NCBI GenBank assembly: GCA_013817245.1
Contig: JACDDA010000001.1
Location: 310,001 to 374,000 of the forward strand
Length of the DNA: 64,000 bases
DNA from: Gammaproteobacteria bacterium
GTDB taxonomy: Bacteria; Pseudomonadota; Gammaproteobacteria; HTCC5015
Direction: 5' to 3'
In this document: in pieces, positions 47,333 to 57,145 of the stretch
Layout: the number at the start of each line of letters is the position of its first letter
Position numbering within the stretch: the first letter of the stretch is position 1
Position numbers and translations under genes: made by a program
The notes under the pieces: generated by a model
Told to the model about the DNA's origin: nothing
What the model saw: the letters and a program-made list of their open reading frames with translations, nothing else
The model's database searches: none

Positions 47333-48184
47333 CTAACGATAGATCATGTATTCCACTGCGTTTTTATCAGCTGATTTGACGCTATGCATCAGTTGATCCG
47401 CAGTTTTTAACATGGCATCTACACTTTCAGGTGGGGTTTGAAATGTTACTGCACCAATACTAAAAGTGACAGGCCAGCTATTGGCTATCATTTTATCAAG
47501 CATGATGCGTTGTAATTTTGGCATAACATCACGCGCAGCGTCGGTGTTGGTAGCGGGCAATAAAATAGCGAATTCATCACCACCCATTCGTGCAACTGTA
47601 TCACTCGCGCGTAAATTACTTTGAATGGCATTAATTACTTCTTTTAATACTTTGTCACCGACGCTATGACCTTCTTTATCGTTGATTTGTTGAAAATTAT
47701 CAATGTCGATATAAGCCACGGTGAATGGCATTTTATAACGTTCTGCGCGTTTGATTTCGTGCTCAGCAATGTCCCACAAGGCGCGTGAGTTTGCGGCACC
47801 CGTTAAAAAATCAGTACGAGCTAATTTGCTTTCTTTTTCGTAGCCTTTTTTCAAGTTAATCAATAATACAATCACGAGCACTAACACTAAAAATTGCAGG
47901 CTTGCATTCCAAAAACTAGTGAATGTTTGTGCATGTGTTTCACCCGCAAGGGTATTAACGAGATGCCAGATAAAAACGCTGGTTAATGCAATTATTAAAC
48001 TGGGGTAGCGGCCTAAGCACCACGTGGCATAGGAAACAGGAATAAGATAGAGAGGCGCGAATGCCGATTCATAGCCCGTTTTGTAATCCAACCAAGCAAA
48101 TAAAGAAATACAGACGATGATATTTAGCAGATGTAACCAAACTGGCCATTTCTGTATTTTTTCAAGCAGCGGATGCATTTTCAA
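47333..48184 (-). CDS. Membrane-bound diguanylate cyclase (GGDEF)
   Basis: 283 aa. About four to five N-terminal membrane spans form the sensory part (to about residue 115), followed by a GGDEF domain that makes cyclic di-GMP. The active-site motif RMGGDEFAILLPA is intact. An RxxD (RASD) five residues before it is a product-inhibition I-site. No EAL domain. The signal is unknown. Confidence 0.92.
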   Translation of the reverse strand: MKMHPLLEKIQKWPVWLHLLNIIVCISLFAWLDYKTGYESAFAPLYLIPVSYATWCLGRYPSLIIALTSVFIWHLVNTLAGETHAQTFTSFWNASLQFLVLVLVIVLLINLKKGYEKESKLARTDFLTGAANSRALWDIAEHEIKRAERYKMPFTVAYIDIDNFQQINDKEGHSVGDKVLKEVINAIQSNLRASDTVARMGGDEFAILLPATNTDAARDVMPKLQRIMLDKMIANSWPVTFSIGAVTFQTPPESVDAMLKTADQLMHSVKSADKNAVEYMIYR

Positions 48185-48351
48185 ATCCTTTTACGTTGGT
48201 TACTTGTGCGTTACTGGTTCACTACTGGTTCACTTCGGGTATGAGCGATGACGTACTGACAACATAAAACACCGCGCTACCGCTGGCAAGGTTTATTGAA
48301 TTATTTCGATGCGCGGCGGCATAACTGCTCTGGCGTGCAGCTCTTTAAGAC

Positions 48352-49236
48352 TTAAACAAACCCTAGAGAATAAGGAAAATAATGGTCTATTAATAAGAAG
48401 GCAAATAACAACATCAAATAGGTAATGGAAAAAACAAAGGTTTGCATGGCTAAGCGATCATCTTTAGTTTTTTGTAGTTTAAAGACCATGTACAAAAATC
48501 GTGCATTCAACAAACTGACGCCTGCTAAATAAATAAGCCCGGTCATGCCTACCACGTAGGGCAATAAGGTCACTAATACTAATAAAATAGTGTAAAGCGT
48601 AATGTGCAAGCGCGTGAAATCGGCGCCATGTGTTACTGGCAACATAGGAATATTAACGCGCGCATATTCTTCGCGTTTATTCACTGCTAACGCCCAAAAG
48701 TGCGGTGGTGTCCAAATAAAGATGATTAAAAATAATAATAATGAATGCGGGTGAATTTCGTTAGTGATCGCGACCCAACCCAATATCGGCGGCATGGCCC
48801 CTGCAGCACCGCCAATCACAATATTTTGCGGAGTGGCGCGTTTCAGATACAAGGTGTAAATCACCGCGTAGCCGATCATTGACGCAAACGTTAATAAGGC
48901 GGTTAAGACATTCACCCAAATAATTAATGTCAGCATAGATAAAACCGCCAACGTTAAAGCAAATATAAATACTGCGCGGGTTGATAATTGACCTTGGGGT
49001 AATGGACGATCTTTAGTGCGTGCCATTTCGGCATCTGCATGTCTATCAATTAAATGATTTAGCGCGGCAGCAGATGCGGCGGCTAGCCAAATGCCAATAC
49101 TGCCGAAAATAGCAGGCTGCCATGCAACCCAACCCGGCGTTGATAACAACATACCCACAATTGCGGTGAACACAATAAGCGCTACTACACCTGGCTTGGT
49201 TAGTTGGTAATATTGTTTGAGCGAATTATTTAACAT
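48352..49236 (-). CDS. cyoE: Protohaem IX farnesyltransferase
   Basis: 294 aa UbiA-superfamily membrane prenyltransferase that converts haem B to haem O. The prenyl-diphosphate-binding Asp-rich motif is seen in NHLIDRHADAEMARTKDRPLP, with about nine spans. Its neighbour ctaA then oxidises haem O to haem A for the aa3-type oxidase encoded downstream of the SURF1 gene; the name ctaB is equivalent. Confidence 0.96.
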   Translation of the reverse strand: MLNNSLKQYYQLTKPGVVALIVFTAIVGMLLSTPGWVAWQPAIFGSIGIWLAAASAAALNHLIDRHADAEMARTKDRPLPQGQLSTRAVFIFALTLAVLSMLTLIIWVNVLTALLTFASMIGYAVIYTLYLKRATPQNIVIGGAAGAMPPILGWVAITNEIHPHSLLLFLIIFIWTPPHFWALAVNKREEYARVNIPMLPVTHGADFTRLHITLYTILLVLVTLLPYVVGMTGLIYLAGVSLLNARFLYMVFKLQKTKDDRLAMQTFVFSITYLMLLFAFLLIDHYFPYSLGFV

Positions 49237-49240
49237 GTTT

Positions 49241-50245
49241 TTATCGAGTAGTCGCTGGGCTGCGAATAAAATATAAAGCCGTGATAATGGTTAGCAACAA
49301 TAAAGCGGCAACACCGTTATGCGCTGTAGCAACTGACAATGGCAAACCAAATAACACGTTACTAATACCTAACGTTATTTGTAAAAACAACATCGCTAAC
49401 ATCGCAACGCCGGTAATAGTAATAATTTTTCGGCCCTGCGCATGACGCAACAAGGTAATTGCCATCGCACTGATAGCTAAAAATGTAATCACCGCGCCAA
49501 TGCGATGACTTAAATGAATGGCGACGCGTGCGGGGCCTTCCAATACACCGCCTTCATAATCAATGCCTAAACCACGCCATAAAATAAACGCATCATTAAA
49601 ATGCATATCCGGCCACCATTGCTGATTGCATTGTGGAAAACCGTAACACGCTAATGCAGCGTAATTTGTACTCGTCCAACCGCCTAAAAATATTTGCGCC
49701 AATAAGATAAACAATACTAACCATAAAGCACGGCGCCATTGCGGTTGCACTATTTGTCCAGCGACGCCGACGGTATAACGCAAACACAACCACCACAATA
49801 AACTTAAAGTAGCTAAACCACCGAACAAATGTGCGGTAACAATAACAGGCTTCACCAACAAGGTGACTGTCCACATGCCAAGCAAACCTTGAAAGATGAC
49901 TAATCCCAACAATAGCAACGGCAATGTTTGACTAACGCCAGCACGGCGTTGACGCCATGCCACTATATTAATCATCACGATCAACAAACCTAAAGTACTC
50001 GCACAATAGCGATGAATCATTTCTTTCCAGGCTTTTGCTGCGACTACAGGTCGATCGGGATAATGCAGCGCGGCTGTAGCTATTTCTTCAGTAGTCTTAG
50101 GGACATCAAGATGCCCATAACACCCCGGCCAATCAGGACAACCTAAACCAGCATGCGATAAGCGCACATACGCACCTAACACGATGACAACTAATGTCAA
50201 AATAGTGGCCGCCCATGTTAATCGTTGCAGTAAAACCATTTTCAT
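49241..50245 (-). CDS. ctaA: Haem A synthase
   Basis: 334 aa, eight-helix COX15/CtaA family protein that oxidises the haem O methyl group to give haem A. Conserved features are GAYVRLSHAGLGCPDWPGCYG near the N-terminus and HLSHRIGAVI in the second half, with His ligands in helices. 4 bp separate it from cyoE and 3 bp from the SCO-like gene, so the group is one operon. Confidence 0.94.
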   Translation of the reverse strand: MKMVLLQRLTWAATILTLVVIVLGAYVRLSHAGLGCPDWPGCYGHLDVPKTTEEIATAALHYPDRPVVAAKAWKEMIHRYCASTLGLLIVMINIVAWRQRRAGVSQTLPLLLLGLVIFQGLLGMWTVTLLVKPVIVTAHLFGGLATLSLLWWLCLRYTVGVAGQIVQPQWRRALWLVLFILLAQIFLGGWTSTNYAALACYGFPQCNQQWWPDMHFNDAFILWRGLGIDYEGGVLEGPARVAIHLSHRIGAVITFLAISAMAITLLRHAQGRKIITITGVAMLAMLFLQITLGISNVLFGLPLSVATAHNGVAALLLLTIITALYFIRSPATTR

Positions 50246-50248
50246 ACA

Positions 50249-50851
50249 TTAACCAATCTTAGAAATTTTCAACAGTTTATTAAGATCTTTTAAAATATCG
50301 CGTGGATTAATTGTTGGGGCAAACTGCATCATTAAATTTGCGTGCGGATCAATCAGTAATATTTGATCTTGCAAAGGGATATTTAGGATTTTAAGTTGTT
50401 GCCATAACGTTTGATCTGCCGGCGCAATCATGATTTTCAAATCGGCATGCTGTTTTAATATTTCCGATAACCCAACCAGCTGTTGGGTATTTTGCAACAA
50501 CAATACTCGCTGCACTCTTTCCGTTTCTTTATTTAATGCTATGCGAATTTGTCTAGTGTTATACAAATTTTTCTGACATACCTCGGCGCACTCACCTACC
50601 ACCGGAATCATAATCGTCCAATGCCCGGTTAGATTTGCCAAAGTTAAATTTTCATTTGTCGCATTCGTTGCGTTAAATTCTTTTAATGGTTGCGCCGGAT
50701 TAATTAATTCACCATGGTTAGTCGTCCCCCATGGTTTTCCTGGCGCAGTATTTAAATACAAATACCAAGCGCCAAACATAGGCGCCGAAAATAAAGCAAA
50801 TAATAAAACTACGGTACGGTTACTGGTTTTTTTGTTAGTAATGTCATTCAT
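50249..50851 (-). CDS. SCO-like thioredoxin-fold oxidase assembly protein
   Basis: 200 aa. One N-terminal membrane span (TVVLLFALFSAPMFGAWYLYL), then a periplasmic thioredoxin-like domain with CAEVC (Cys-x3-Cys), the spacing of SCO copper-binding proteins. It fits the small SCO-related protein found between SURF1 and ctaA in many gammaproteobacteria. It probably helps copper or disulfide chemistry in building the CuA site. Assignment from motif and context; overall similarity to classical SCO1 is low. Confidence 0.7.
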   Translation of the reverse strand: MNDITNKKTSNRTVVLLFALFSAPMFGAWYLYLNTAPGKPWGTTNHGELINPAQPLKEFNATNATNENLTLANLTGHWTIMIPVVGECAEVCQKNLYNTRQIRIALNKETERVQRVLLLQNTQQLVGLSEILKQHADLKIMIAPADQTLWQQLKILNIPLQDQILLIDPHANLMMQFAPTINPRDILKDLNKLLKISKIG

Positions 50852-50878
50852 AACAATGATTACACCTTAGAATTAATT

Positions 50879-51619
50879 TCAGTTACAGGCCGAGTGCTTA
50901 CAATAAAAAAAAACAACTAACATAATAAGCGTAAATAAAAACCATTGCGCAGCATAGCTGTAATTACTTAATGGGCCTTTAACTACAGGGCGCCAGTGTG
51001 GCTGCAAGATACTAGCAGAATCATTTTTGCTCTCTATCACAAACAGTGCAGGATAAAATGATGTTCCTATCCGCTCGGCCAATAAAGCTAGATCAATATA
51101 TTGTATCACTCGCGGCCATTGTGCATTGCTATCGATCGCTCCCAAACGAAAGCCTTTTTCAATGCGCGTTATGCGCGCCTGTATGACTTGTCTGCCGGTG
51201 GGCGGATCAATCGCGGCGAGAGGTGATCGCTGCGCGTTCGCTTGTACCCAACCACGATTAACTAACACGACACCATCAATCGTTTGCAACGGTGTTAACA
51301 CATCAAAGCCGATACGGCCATCCAACATTTGATTATCTAATAAAAATTGCTGCGGCAAATAAATGCCTTGTAGTGTTACGCGCTGCAACCATAGGTTTGA
51401 TGGTTTCTTTTGCATGTCAAACATGATCACCGGCGCATGTAATGCCTGCTCTGCTTGTGCCAATACTTTAGATTTATAAGCGGCGCGCTCTAATTGCCAA
51501 ACGCTTAACCGCAACATGCCGCCTGCAGCTAATAGCACCAGCAAAATTACCCACCAGCGACTACTAAATGCTCGGCCACCGATTACAAATTGAACGGCAT
51601 GCTTAGGCATGCAATTCAC
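50879..51619 (-). CDS. SURF1-family cytochrome oxidase assembly protein
   Basis: 246 aa with two membrane spans, one near residue 22-40 and one at the C-terminus. The SURF1 signatures VTLQGIYLPQQFLLDNQMLDGRIGFDVLTPL and VLVNRGWV are present. It assists haem A insertion into subunit I. Transcribed toward ctaA and cyoE. Confidence 0.92.
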   Translation of the reverse strand: MNCMPKHAVQFVIGGRAFSSRWWVILLVLLAAGGMLRLSVWQLERAAYKSKVLAQAEQALHAPVIMFDMQKKPSNLWLQRVTLQGIYLPQQFLLDNQMLDGRIGFDVLTPLQTIDGVVLVNRGWVQANAQRSPLAAIDPPTGRQVIQARITRIEKGFRLGAIDSNAQWPRVIQYIDLALLAERIGTSFYPALFVIESKNDSASILQPHWRPVVKGPLSNYSYAAQWFLFTLIMLVVFFYCKHSACN

Positions 51620-51666
51620 TGCTGTTTACGTTAAGCTCATCGCTCTTTATTTGACGGTGATTCATC

Positions 51667-51900
51667 ATGACTCTGATCATTATCGCGGTATTGGCCTTGA
51701 TCGTATTGAATTTATTCATCGGCTTATTTTACTTACTCACAGATCACGGCAAAACTAAACGCAACGTCAACGCCTTAACGTGGCGGATCGGGCTTACCGC
51801 TGCGCTGTTAGTATTTTTGGTAGTCGCATTTGTATTCGGCTGGATAAAACCACATGGCGTAATGCCGCAACAAACACAAACACAAACACAAACATCTTAA
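51667..51900 (+). CDS. Twin-transmembrane protein (DUF2909)
   Basis: 77 aa with two hydrophobic helices joined by a short polar turn (LLTDHGKTKRNVNALTWRIG), characteristic of DUF2909 proteins regularly found beside SURF1 in oxidase clusters. The tail QTQTQTQTS comes from a hexanucleotide tandem repeat (ACACAA) just before the stop and may vary in length. The only plus-strand gene in this cluster. Confidence 0.85.
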   Translation: MTLIIIAVLALIVLNLFIGLFYLLTDHGKTKRNVNALTWRIGLTAALLVFLVVAFVFGWIKPHGVMPQQTQTQTQTS

Positions 51901-51947
51901 AACATTTTATTAAAGAATTTTACCCATTTTATAGGGTTCATAAAAAA

Positions 51948-51970
51948 CGCTGCTCAAGGCAGCGCTTTTT
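51948..51970. terminator. Terminator after the DUF2909 gene
   Basis: Stem CGCTGC / GCAGCG with 5-nt loop TCAAG, preceded by A6 and followed by CTTTTTATTTT. It can serve the plus-strand DUF2909 transcript and, through the A run, the minus-strand oxidase operon. Confidence 0.85.
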
Positions 51971-52020
51971 ATTTTATGAATTAATAGAGCCTGCCTTGTT
52001 TAACGCAAAAAATAAACGCC

Positions 52021-52893
52021 TTACAAGCAATACACAAAAATGAACAACCCAAACCATACTACGTCAACAAAATGCCAATACCAAGCAGCGGCTTCAAAAG
52101 CAAAATGTTTTTCTGGTGTGAAATGCCCTTTAATGCAGCGCACTAAAATAACAGCCAACATGATCGCGCCTATGGTTACATGCGCGCCGTGAAAACCCGT
52201 TAACATATAAAAAGTTGAACCATAGATACCACTAGCCATGGTTAAGTTCAATTCGTGGTATGCGTGAATATATTCATACGCTTGAAAACCAATAAATGCA
52301 AAACCGAGCAATACAGTTAACGCTAAACCCGCGATCAATTGACGACGGTGTCCAGCCTTTAATGCATGATGCGCCCAAGTAATCGTGGCGCCCGATGTCA
52401 CTAATATAATAGTATTTAATAATGGGATGCCCATAGCGCCCATCGCTTCATATTGGCCACCAATTTTGCCAGGACCATTCGATGGCCAGACATTACTAAA
52501 CTGCGGCCATAACCATTCATTGGTCGCAACACCTGAGCCTTCACCGCCTAACCAAGGCAAAGACAAGGTACGCGCATAATATAAAGCGCCAAAAAAAGCA
52601 GCGAAGAACATCACTTCAGAAAAGATGAACCAAAACATTCCCCAACGAAATGAAATGTCTACTTGCGCGCTGTACATTTGCTTTTCGCTTTCGCGAATGA
52701 CGGTACCAAACCACCCAATCATCATGAACAACGTTATCGCTAAACCTGCCCACATCGCTATCGCACCAACGGAATGGCCATTTAATAAAATCGAAAAGCC
52801 ACCTAATAAAGTGGTAAGTCCAACAGAACCAAAAATAGGCCACCAGTTAGTGGAATGCGGAATGTAATAATGATCTGAATGTGCCTGCGACAT
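52021..52893 (-). CDS. ctaE: Cytochrome c oxidase subunit III
   Basis: 290 aa with seven membrane helices; it stabilises proton uptake into the oxidase. Conserved WWPIFGS, RWGMFWFIFSEVMFFAAFFGA and the closing AAAWYWHFVDVVWFGLFI are present. Last gene of the ctaC-ctaD-ctaG-ctaE operon. Confidence 0.97.
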   Translation of the reverse strand: MSQAHSDHYYIPHSTNWWPIFGSVGLTTLLGGFSILLNGHSVGAIAMWAGLAITLFMMIGWFGTVIRESEKQMYSAQVDISFRWGMFWFIFSEVMFFAAFFGALYYARTLSLPWLGGEGSGVATNEWLWPQFSNVWPSNGPGKIGGQYEAMGAMGIPLLNTIILVTSGATITWAHHALKAGHRRQLIAGLALTVLLGFAFIGFQAYEYIHAYHELNLTMASGIYGSTFYMLTGFHGAHVTIGAIMLAVILVRCIKGHFTPEKHFAFEAAAWYWHFVDVVWFGLFIFVYCL

Positions 52894-52941
52894 AAGTTGC
52901 TGTCTCCAGTAAATGTTTAAAACGCTTGTAACTATGTTAGA

Positions 52942-53493
52942 TCAACGTTTTTCGGTGATATCAAAAAACGTGTAAGACAAAATCACTGTATCAATATTAG
53001 CGGGCAATTTAGGATCTATCACAAATCGCACTGGCATTTCTTTTTCTTCATCAATCTTAAAAGGTTGCCGAGTAAAACAAAAACATTCGGTCTTGCTAAA
53101 ATATAAAGAAGCGGCCGCAGGCGATACACTCGGTGATGCTTGCGCAATTAAATCTCTACCGCTGCGATTTTTAGCGCGAAACAAAGTGCTCCGTGGCTCA
53201 CCTAATTTCACCGTTACCGTCGTTTCTTCAGGCGCAAAATCTATAGGCGCACTGTTGGCAACATTCGCAGTAAATTTTACCTGCACTTCACGGCCCACTT
53301 GCCCTTGCGCAGCATCAACTGATTGCGCACGCGCTTCATTTAAGCCGCTGGTATTGCCATTCAAACCCGTGATATCACAAATCACGCTATATAAAGGTAC
53401 TAACAAATAACCAAAACCAAACATCGCTACCGCAACGAGCAGCAAACGCGTAACCGTTTTACGGGCGGCTTGCTGCACATTGACGTTAGTCAT
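52942..53493 (-). CDS. ctaG: Cytochrome c oxidase assembly protein CtaG/Cox11
   Basis: 183 aa. One N-terminal membrane anchor and a periplasmic domain with the copper-binding CFCF in SKTECFCFTRQPF; it delivers CuB to subunit I. VPLYSVICDITGLNGNT is the other family signature. 6 bp downstream of ctaD. Confidence 0.96.
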   Translation of the reverse strand: MTNVNVQQAARKTVTRLLLVAVAMFGFGYLLVPLYSVICDITGLNGNTSGLNEARAQSVDAAQGQVGREVQVKFTANVANSAPIDFAPEETTVTVKLGEPRSTLFRAKNRSGRDLIAQASPSVSPAAASLYFSKTECFCFTRQPFKIDEEKEMPVRFVIDPKLPANIDTVILSYTFFDITEKR

Positions 53494-53499
53494 AAAAAT

Positions 53500-55098
53500 T
53501 TAACCGTGCGTTTCCGCTTCAATCACTTTCTGGCTAGGTGCTGTTTCAAACGTATGATAAGGCGCGGGTGATGGAACAGACCATTCTAAACCTTTGGCAC
53601 CTTCCCACACGCGATCGGTAGCTTTAGGGCCGCCGCGCACACACTTAATCACAATCCACACTAACAAGAGTTGCGAGAAGCCAAAAAGAAATGCGCCGAT
53701 GCTTGCGACTTGATTGAAGTCTGCAAATTGTACTGCATAGTCAGGAATACGACGTGGCATGCCCGCTAACCCTACAAAATGCATTGGGAAAAATGTAATG
53801 TTCATGCCGATCACTGACAACCAAAAATGGGTTTTACCCAAGGTTTCGTTGTACATATGGCCGGTCCATTTCGGTAACCAATAATAAACCGCCGCCATGA
53901 TAGCGAAGACTGCGCCGGGCACTAATACATAATGAAAATGCGCAACGACGAAATACGTATCGTGATATTGAAAATCAACTGGGGTGATGGCTAACATCAA
54001 ACCGGAAAAACCACCAATCGTAAACAACACCACAAAACCTAAAGAAAATAACATCGGCGTTTCAAATGTCATGGAGCCTTGCCAAATAGTTGCAACCCAA
54101 TTGAATACTTTTACGCCCGTGGGAATTGCAATCAACATGGTGGCAAACATAAAAAATAATTCACCGGCCAACGGCATGCCGACCGTGAACATGTGATGCG
54201 CCCAAACAATGAATGATAAAAATGCAATCGACGCTGTCGCGTAGACCATCGAGGCGTAGCCAAACAATGGTTTACGAGCAAACGTAGGCAGAATCTGCGA
54301 CACAATACCAAACGCAGGCAAAATCAAAATGTAAACTTCAGGATGACCGAAAAACCAAAATATGTGTTGAAACAATACTGGATCACCACCACCGGCGGCA
54401 CTAAAGAAACTAGTACCGAAAAATTTATCGGTTAACAGCATCGTCACTGCACCGGCTAAGACCGGCATAACTGCAATTAACAAATACGCAGTAATCAACC
54501 AAGTCCATACGAATAAAGGCATGCGCATTAACGTTAAACCTGGCGCACGCATATTCAAAATAGTTGCGATGACATTAATTGCACCCATGATGGAAGAGAT
54601 ACCCATTAAATGCACAGAGAAAATCGCAAACGGTAAAGCATCACCGGTTTGTAATACCAACGGCGGATACAAAGTCCAACCACCGGCTGGTGCGCCGCCA
54701 TCCATAAATAAAGTTGATAACAACATAGCGAACGCAAATGGCAGAATCCAGAACGACCAGTTGTTCATACGCGGTAGCGCCATATCGGGCGCACCAATCA
54801 TCATGGGGATCATCCAGTTAGCCAAGCCTACAAACGCTGGCATGACGCCACCAAAAATCATTACTAGCGCATGCATCGTGGTCATAGAATTGAAAAATTG
54901 CGGATTCACCATTTGCATACCGGGCTGAAATAATTCAGCACGAATAATCAGCGCCATAATGCCGCCGATAAAAAACATAATTAAACTGAACCACAAATAC
55001 AAACTACCAATGTCTTTATGATTAGTAGTGGTAAGCCAACGCACTAAACCGCGCGGTTGGTGGTGATCGTGATGGTCGTGTGCTGCTGCAGTGCTCAT
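53500..55098 (-). CDS. ctaD: Cytochrome c oxidase subunit I (aa3 type)
   Basis: 532 aa, twelve membrane helices, the catalytic haem a/a3-CuB subunit. CuB and haem ligands are visible in [18 protein letters not shown] and [13 protein letters not shown], and the D-channel entry fits [20 protein letters not shown]. The N-terminus has a His-rich stretch ([11 protein letters not shown]). Lies between ctaC and ctaG. Confidence 0.98.
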   Translation of the reverse strand: MSTAAAHDHHDHHQPRGLVRWLTTTNHKDIGSLYLWFSLIMFFIGGIMALIIRAELFQPGMQMVNPQFFNSMTTMHALVMIFGGVMPAFVGLANWMIPMMIGAPDMALPRMNNWSFWILPFAFAMLLSTLFMDGGAPAGGWTLYPPLVLQTGDALPFAIFSVHLMGISSIMGAINVIATILNMRAPGLTLMRMPLFVWTWLITAYLLIAVMPVLAGAVTMLLTDKFFGTSFFSAAGGGDPVLFQHIFWFFGHPEVYILILPAFGIVSQILPTFARKPLFGYASMVYATASIAFLSFIVWAHHMFTVGMPLAGELFFMFATMLIAIPTGVKVFNWVATIWQGSMTFETPMLFSLGFVVLFTIGGFSGLMLAITPVDFQYHDTYFVVAHFHYVLVPGAVFAIMAAVYYWLPKWTGHMYNETLGKTHFWLSVIGMNITFFPMHFVGLAGMPRRIPDYAVQFADFNQVASIGAFLFGFSQLLLVWIVIKCVRGGPKATDRVWEGAKGLEWSVPSPAPYHTFETAPSQKVIEAETHG

Positions 55099-55147
55099 AT
55101 ACTGTCCCCTAATCCAAATAATGGGTCAAAAATCGGGTTAAACAAAT

Positions 55148-56008
55148 TTACTGTGGGGTTGCTGCGTTAAGTGCAACCGTAGACGTTGGGGCTGAAGCGT
55201 TGGCTATTTGGGTAGGATTTTTTTGTTGTTCAATCCATAACTTAAATTCCGCTTCGCTTACTGCTTTTACAACAATCGGCATGAAGCCATGATCTTTACC
55301 GCAAAGCTCAGCGCATTGACCACGATAAATGCCTTCTTTATCAATCTTGGTCCAGACTTCATTTACAAAACCTGGAATCGCATCTTTTTTCACAGCTAAA
55401 TCAGGCACCCACCACGCGTGAATAACATCATTGGCGGTAATTAAGAAACGAATTTTTTTACCCACTGGCAAGACGAGTTGATTATCGACGTTCAATAAAT
55501 AATTCGGTACTGATTTAGGGTCTAAACCCGATTTTACTTGGCGCACTGTATTACTTTCATTGTCTAAGCGGCTGTAGAGCGAGACGCCTTGATCGACATA
55601 TTCATAACCCCACATCCATTGATAGCCAGTGATCTTAACGGTCATATCAGCGTTGCGCGTATCTTCCATTTTGATCAGCATTTTGGCGGCAGGAATTGCC
55701 ATCGCAATCAAAATAAAGAAAGGAATAATGGTCCAGATAATTTCCACTGTATGGCTTTCATGAAACGTCGCTGGTTTAACGCCGCGTGATTTACGATGTA
55801 AATAGATAGAGGCAAACATAACGCCAAACACACCCACACCAATCACTACACAGATCCAAAAAATAATCATGTGTAACTCATACACTTCATTACTGATCTG
55901 CGTTACACCACGGGGCATATTCACGGCCCAGTCTGCCAAAACAGGTTGCGCTATCAATACCAATAACGCGCAAAACAATCCCTGTAGGGCGGCTTTCAAT
56001 CTGTGCAT
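55148..56008 (-). CDS. ctaC: Cytochrome c oxidase subunit II
   Basis: 286 aa. A signal peptide, two membrane spans (about residues 45-70 and 90-112) and a periplasmic cupredoxin domain. CuA ligands are His197, Cys232, Cys236, His240 and Met243. It accepts electrons from cytochrome c; there is no fused cytochrome c domain. First gene of the oxidase operon, 264 bp from bioC. Confidence 0.97.
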   Translation of the reverse strand: MHRLKAALQGLFCALLVLIAQPVLADWAVNMPRGVTQISNEVYELHMIIFWICVVIGVGVFGVMFASIYLHRKSRGVKPATFHESHTVEIIWTIIPFFILIAMAIPAAKMLIKMEDTRNADMTVKITGYQWMWGYEYVDQGVSLYSRLDNESNTVRQVKSGLDPKSVPNYLLNVDNQLVLPVGKKIRFLITANDVIHAWWVPDLAVKKDAIPGFVNEVWTKIDKEGIYRGQCAELCGKDHGFMPIVVKAVSEAEFKLWIEQQKNPTQIANASAPTSTVALNAATPQ

Positions 56009-56272
56009 GTGTTACTCCTCACCTAAAATCTAAAATTAAGCGTCAATATCATGGGTGATGCAACGTGATGAACTCGTTTGCACGCATGAAAACTTACTTA
56101 CCAAACAATTCTTTGCCGCAGCTCGGCTTAAAAACCTACAACAGAATGTCGTCGCAAGCTTAGGCCGGGGCAAGCCAGTCAGAGACAACCGGCCGCACTG
56201 TGCGGGCGCGATTGTACCTTAAAGTTGTAGGGGAATAGAACTGACTAAAGCAACTGTATGAGAGTTGAGTTC

Positions 56273-57145
56273 CTAAGGAATTCGCGCATACGCATAAGCA
56301 ATCTGCCAAGTGGCCTGATATTGACCATTTACCAAGGGGTAAGCGCGTGCCAATTGTTGCTTAATATTACGTGGCAACGTGCGTTGCGCAGTAGATTCGG
56401 CTAATTCGCTCATTACCACCGTATTGGCGCCAATCGTCCGTAGCTCTAGCAATAATTGATCGACCGTCTCGTAATAAGTGTGTTCGGTGCGCAATTGCCA
56501 CTGTATTTCGGCAAATCCCGCTTGTTCTAACTGCGCCTGCAATTCAACTTGCGGCAGACAACTATTCACATGTCTGCCCGCATCCACGTGTTGCCAAGCC
56601 TGATTTAATTCCGCCAGCGTGCCGGGTAAAAAAGTCGCAAACGCTAACACGCCATCACTTTGTAAGACCCGCGCACACTGTTTAAATACCTGCGCTATAT
56701 CCGCACACCATTGAAACGCTAAGCTTGAAGCGGCGATCGAAAAACTTTTAGCGGCCAACGGCAAGCTTTGCGCATCCGCACAAACCAACGCCGTAGCCGG
56801 CAATTCTGCACGCAAACACTGCAACATGGCGGGCGCTAAATCTACCGCGACACACTGCGCATGAGGATAATGCTGTTGTAATAAGTTGCTGACAAAACCA
56901 GTGCCCGCGCCAATATCTAATAATCGATTCACTGATTGATCTACTGATTGATCTTCTAATCGATCCACCAATTGATCCACCAATTGATCGCTTGGCCGCT
57001 GCCGCCGAGCATGCTCAGCATTATAATTTTGCAAGCCATGCACTAAAACTTCCGCTACGTGTTTTTGTAAATGTGCGGCAGCGGCATAACGAGGTGCGGC
57101 ACGATTAAAAGCGCTGCGAATACGCGCTTGTTGCAAAGAATTCAC
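56273..57145 (-). CDS. bioC: Malonyl-ACP O-methyltransferase BioC
   Basis: 290 aa. It methylates malonyl-ACP so that fatty-acid synthesis can make the pimeloyl chain for biotin. The N-terminal RSAFNRAAPRYAAAAHLQ and SAM motif I LLDIGAGTGFVSNLL (near residue 77) are typical. A repeat-encoded insert, about residues 50-76, precedes motif I and lengthens the protein compared with the usual family size. Overlaps bioH by 4 bp; bioH removes the methyl group at the end of the pathway. Confidence 0.92.
   Translation of the reverse strand: MNSLQQARIRSAFNRAAPRYAAAAHLQKHVAEVLVHGLQNYNAEHARRQRPSDQLVDQLVDRLEDQSVDQSVNRLLDIGAGTGFVSNLLQQHYPHAQCVAVDLAPAMLQCLRAELPATALVCADAQSLPLAAKSFSIAASSLAFQWCADIAQVFKQCARVLQSDGVLAFATFLPGTLAELNQAWQHVDAGRHVNSCLPQVELQAQLEQAGFAEIQWQLRTEHTYYETVDQLLLELRTIGANTVVMSELAESTAQRTLPRNIKQQLARAYPLVNGQYQATWQIAYAYARIP
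56918..56989 (-). repeat. Twelve-bp tandem repeat inside bioC
   Basis: Six in-frame units of 12 bp on the minus strand, coding DQLV, DQLV, DRLE, DQSV, DQSV and NRLL; the last leads into the conserved DIGAGTG. Unit lengths are exact and differences are point changes, so the frame is kept whatever the copy number. Confidence 0.85.
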
